This document shows, in pieces, positions 62,641 through 64,000 of a stretch of DNA of 64,000 bases (positions within the stretch are counted from its first letter, which is position 1; each line of letters opens with the position of its first letter). The translations under genes were made by a program, and so were the position numbers. This DNA is from Moringa oleifera (taxonomy: Eukaryota > Streptophyta > Magnoliopsida > Brassicales > Moringaceae): NCBI GenBank assembly GCA_021397835.1, contig JAJFZO010000742.1:1869001-1933000 (forward strand), in the 5' to 3' direction. A model generated the notes under the pieces. It was not told where the DNA came from and made no database searches. It saw only the letters and a list, made by a program, of their open reading frames with translations.

Positions 62641-63760
62641 TATTCTTGGTTAGATTTGATTTAGTGATATTCTTTTGTTAGATTAGAATATATAGACCAA
62701 TTTTTGTTATATTTGATTTAATAATTTTACCAATGTTAGATTAGATAGGATAATTTAAGTTATATTAAATTGAAAATTTTTATGTAGATTAGGTTTAACA
62801 ATTTTTGGTTAGATTAAGTAGAATGATTTAAGTTAGATTAAATTGAAAATTTTTGGTTAAATTAGATTTAATGTTTTTTCATATGATTAGATAAATTAAT
62901 TTAGATTAGAGTAAATTATAAAATTTTGGTTAGGTTAGATTTAATAAATTTAGTTAAGTTATTTGATTGTTAATTAATAAATTTAGTTTTTGCTATATTA
63001 GTTAGACATAATAATTGAATTAGATTGTAATTAATTTGTAATAAAATAATTTAATTAATTTTTTAAAAAAATTTAATTAGTTAGATGTTAACTAAAATTA
63101 TAAGTTGTTAATTTTATTTGGAAATAAAATTTGCTTTTGTTGCATTAGTTTGATATAATTATTTAATTACATTGTAATTATTTTTTGATAAATAATCTAA
63201 GTAGCTATTTATAGAAATATTGTTTTAGTTAGATGTCAATTAAAATATTAAGTTGTAAATTTAATTTGTTAATAAATTTGGTTTTTGTTACATATATTAG
63301 TTAGATATAATTATTTAAAATTGTAATTAATTAGTGATAAATAATACAATTTTATTAATTAAAAATAATACGTTAGTTAGATGTTAATTAAGTTTTTAAG
63401 TTATTAATTTTATTTTTTAAAAAAATAGTTTATGTTAAATTAATTATGTAATAGTTTAATTAGATTATGATTTAGACATAAGTAATTTGAAGATTTCTAT
63501 GAAAATTACATTAATTAAGATGTTAATAACATTTAGTAGTTATTAATTTGAAACAAATTATTTAATTAGATTTTGAAAGTTTGTTAATTTTATTTGTTAA
63601 TGAGTTTAGCTTGTTGCAGAGTAGTTAGATAATTGTTTAATTAGATTATAATTAATTTGATAAAAATAATTTATTTAATTTTGTATGAATATTAAATTAA
63701 TTACTTGTTAATTAAATTTTATTTGCAATTGAATTTTGTTTATATATGTTTACATTAGGA
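62640..63760. repeat. AT-rich tandem repeats, short units then about 140-bp units
   Basis: From 62640 to 62960 degenerate 25-50 bp units of 'ttttggttagattagatttaa' type recur. From about 62968 a larger unit repeats with starts near 62968, 63107, 63253, 63401 and 63539, marked by 'ttgttaatttta', '..tagttagatataattatttaatta..' and '..tagttagatgttaattaa..'. Copies differ a great deal. Confidence 0.7.
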
Positions 63761-64000
63761 AATAATAAATTAAGTCTAATTATGACATATCCATTAGATA
63801 CACCGTTTGAGAATTACTAGTAAACGTTTACCATCGCTTGTCACGTGTTTATATGTGCATAGAAATAAATTATTCGGTGATAATTCTTGAATTGTTCATA
63901 TCGGATAATTTAGAAATGTGGCATTTATGTATGACACATGACATATGTAAATTGTTGTACATTTTATTGGGTATAAATTTTATGCAATATCTTCACTATT

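Larger units (their letters stand above)
61402..64000. mobile_element. CACTA-type element, left terminus and non-coding part, runs off the window
   Basis: The left tip is CACTACAAAAAAATATAAAA at 61402. It is followed by subterminal 'agcgacagacaaaatttgtc', 'gatagactagtgat' and 'tagcgatcgattc' motifs at 61436-61630, as expected for CACTA ends. The tandem arrays and the AT-rich stretch downstream contain no transposase. The right end is outside the window, so the element's length and target duplication cannot be checked. Confidence 0.6.

Noticed and set aside
1..64000. CRISPR arrays, operons or prophage
   Set aside because: Repeats present are transposon ends, satellites and microsatellites; genes are intron-containing plant genes.

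Overview
This window is nuclear DNA from a flowering plant, probably a woody eudicot; the species cannot be fixed from the sequence. The evidence is spliceosomal genes with short exons and AT-rich introns, plant-type protein families, dense remains of Ty3/gypsy, Ty1/copia, CACTA and Mutator-like elements, and a fragment of plant mitochondrial DNA carrying a trnY relic. There is no bacterial operon structure, no CRISPR array and no rRNA.

Layout. 1-6.3 kb: a decayed Ty3/gypsy pol on the + strand, broken by a CACTA-like insertion that ends at 5325 and by a 1.24-kb tandem duplication. 7.2-12.8 kb: a decayed Ty1/copia element on the - strand in the order PBS, gag, zinc knuckle, integrase, RT, RNase H. 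13.3-15.8 kb: a faint gag-like gypsy relic on the - strand. 16.9-17.4 kb: a small basic ORF of unknown function (-). 18.57-22.40 kb: a five-exon 4'-phosphopantetheinyl transferase gene (+, 286 aa). 25.57-37.6 kb: a 15-coding-exon gene (-, 1340 aa) of the plant ADA3 family, part of the SAGA/ADA histone acetyltransferase complex, with a leader intron and a GA-rich 5' end. These two genes are the intact cellular genes; every splice junction I assigned keeps the frame.

40.75-57.56 kb is a nested transposon. A Mutator-like element with long inverted ends and a perfect 9-bp target duplication holds a complete-ended 11.9-kb CACTA element with a 3-bp target duplication. That CACTA in turn holds about 0.9 kb of mitochondrial DNA with a mutated trnY. 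The Mutator-like element carries a degenerate transposase (-) and a convergent GRF-zinc-finger-like ORF (+). The CACTA carries degenerate TNP2-type transposase and Transposase_24/Ulp1-type reading frames (-).

59.8-61.1 kb looks like a solo LTR of a SIRE/Maximus-type copia element. At 61402 another CACTA-type terminus begins. It is followed by a GC-rich minisatellite of about 100 bp period, then an AT-rich tandem array of about 140 bp period, and runs off the window.

The two intact genes have unrelated jobs, carrier-protein activation and chromatin acetylation, and are separated by 3.2 kb in which I recognise no gene. I found no convincing new enzyme system. The most notable structures are the three-level nest and the convergent GRF ORF of the Mutator-like element.
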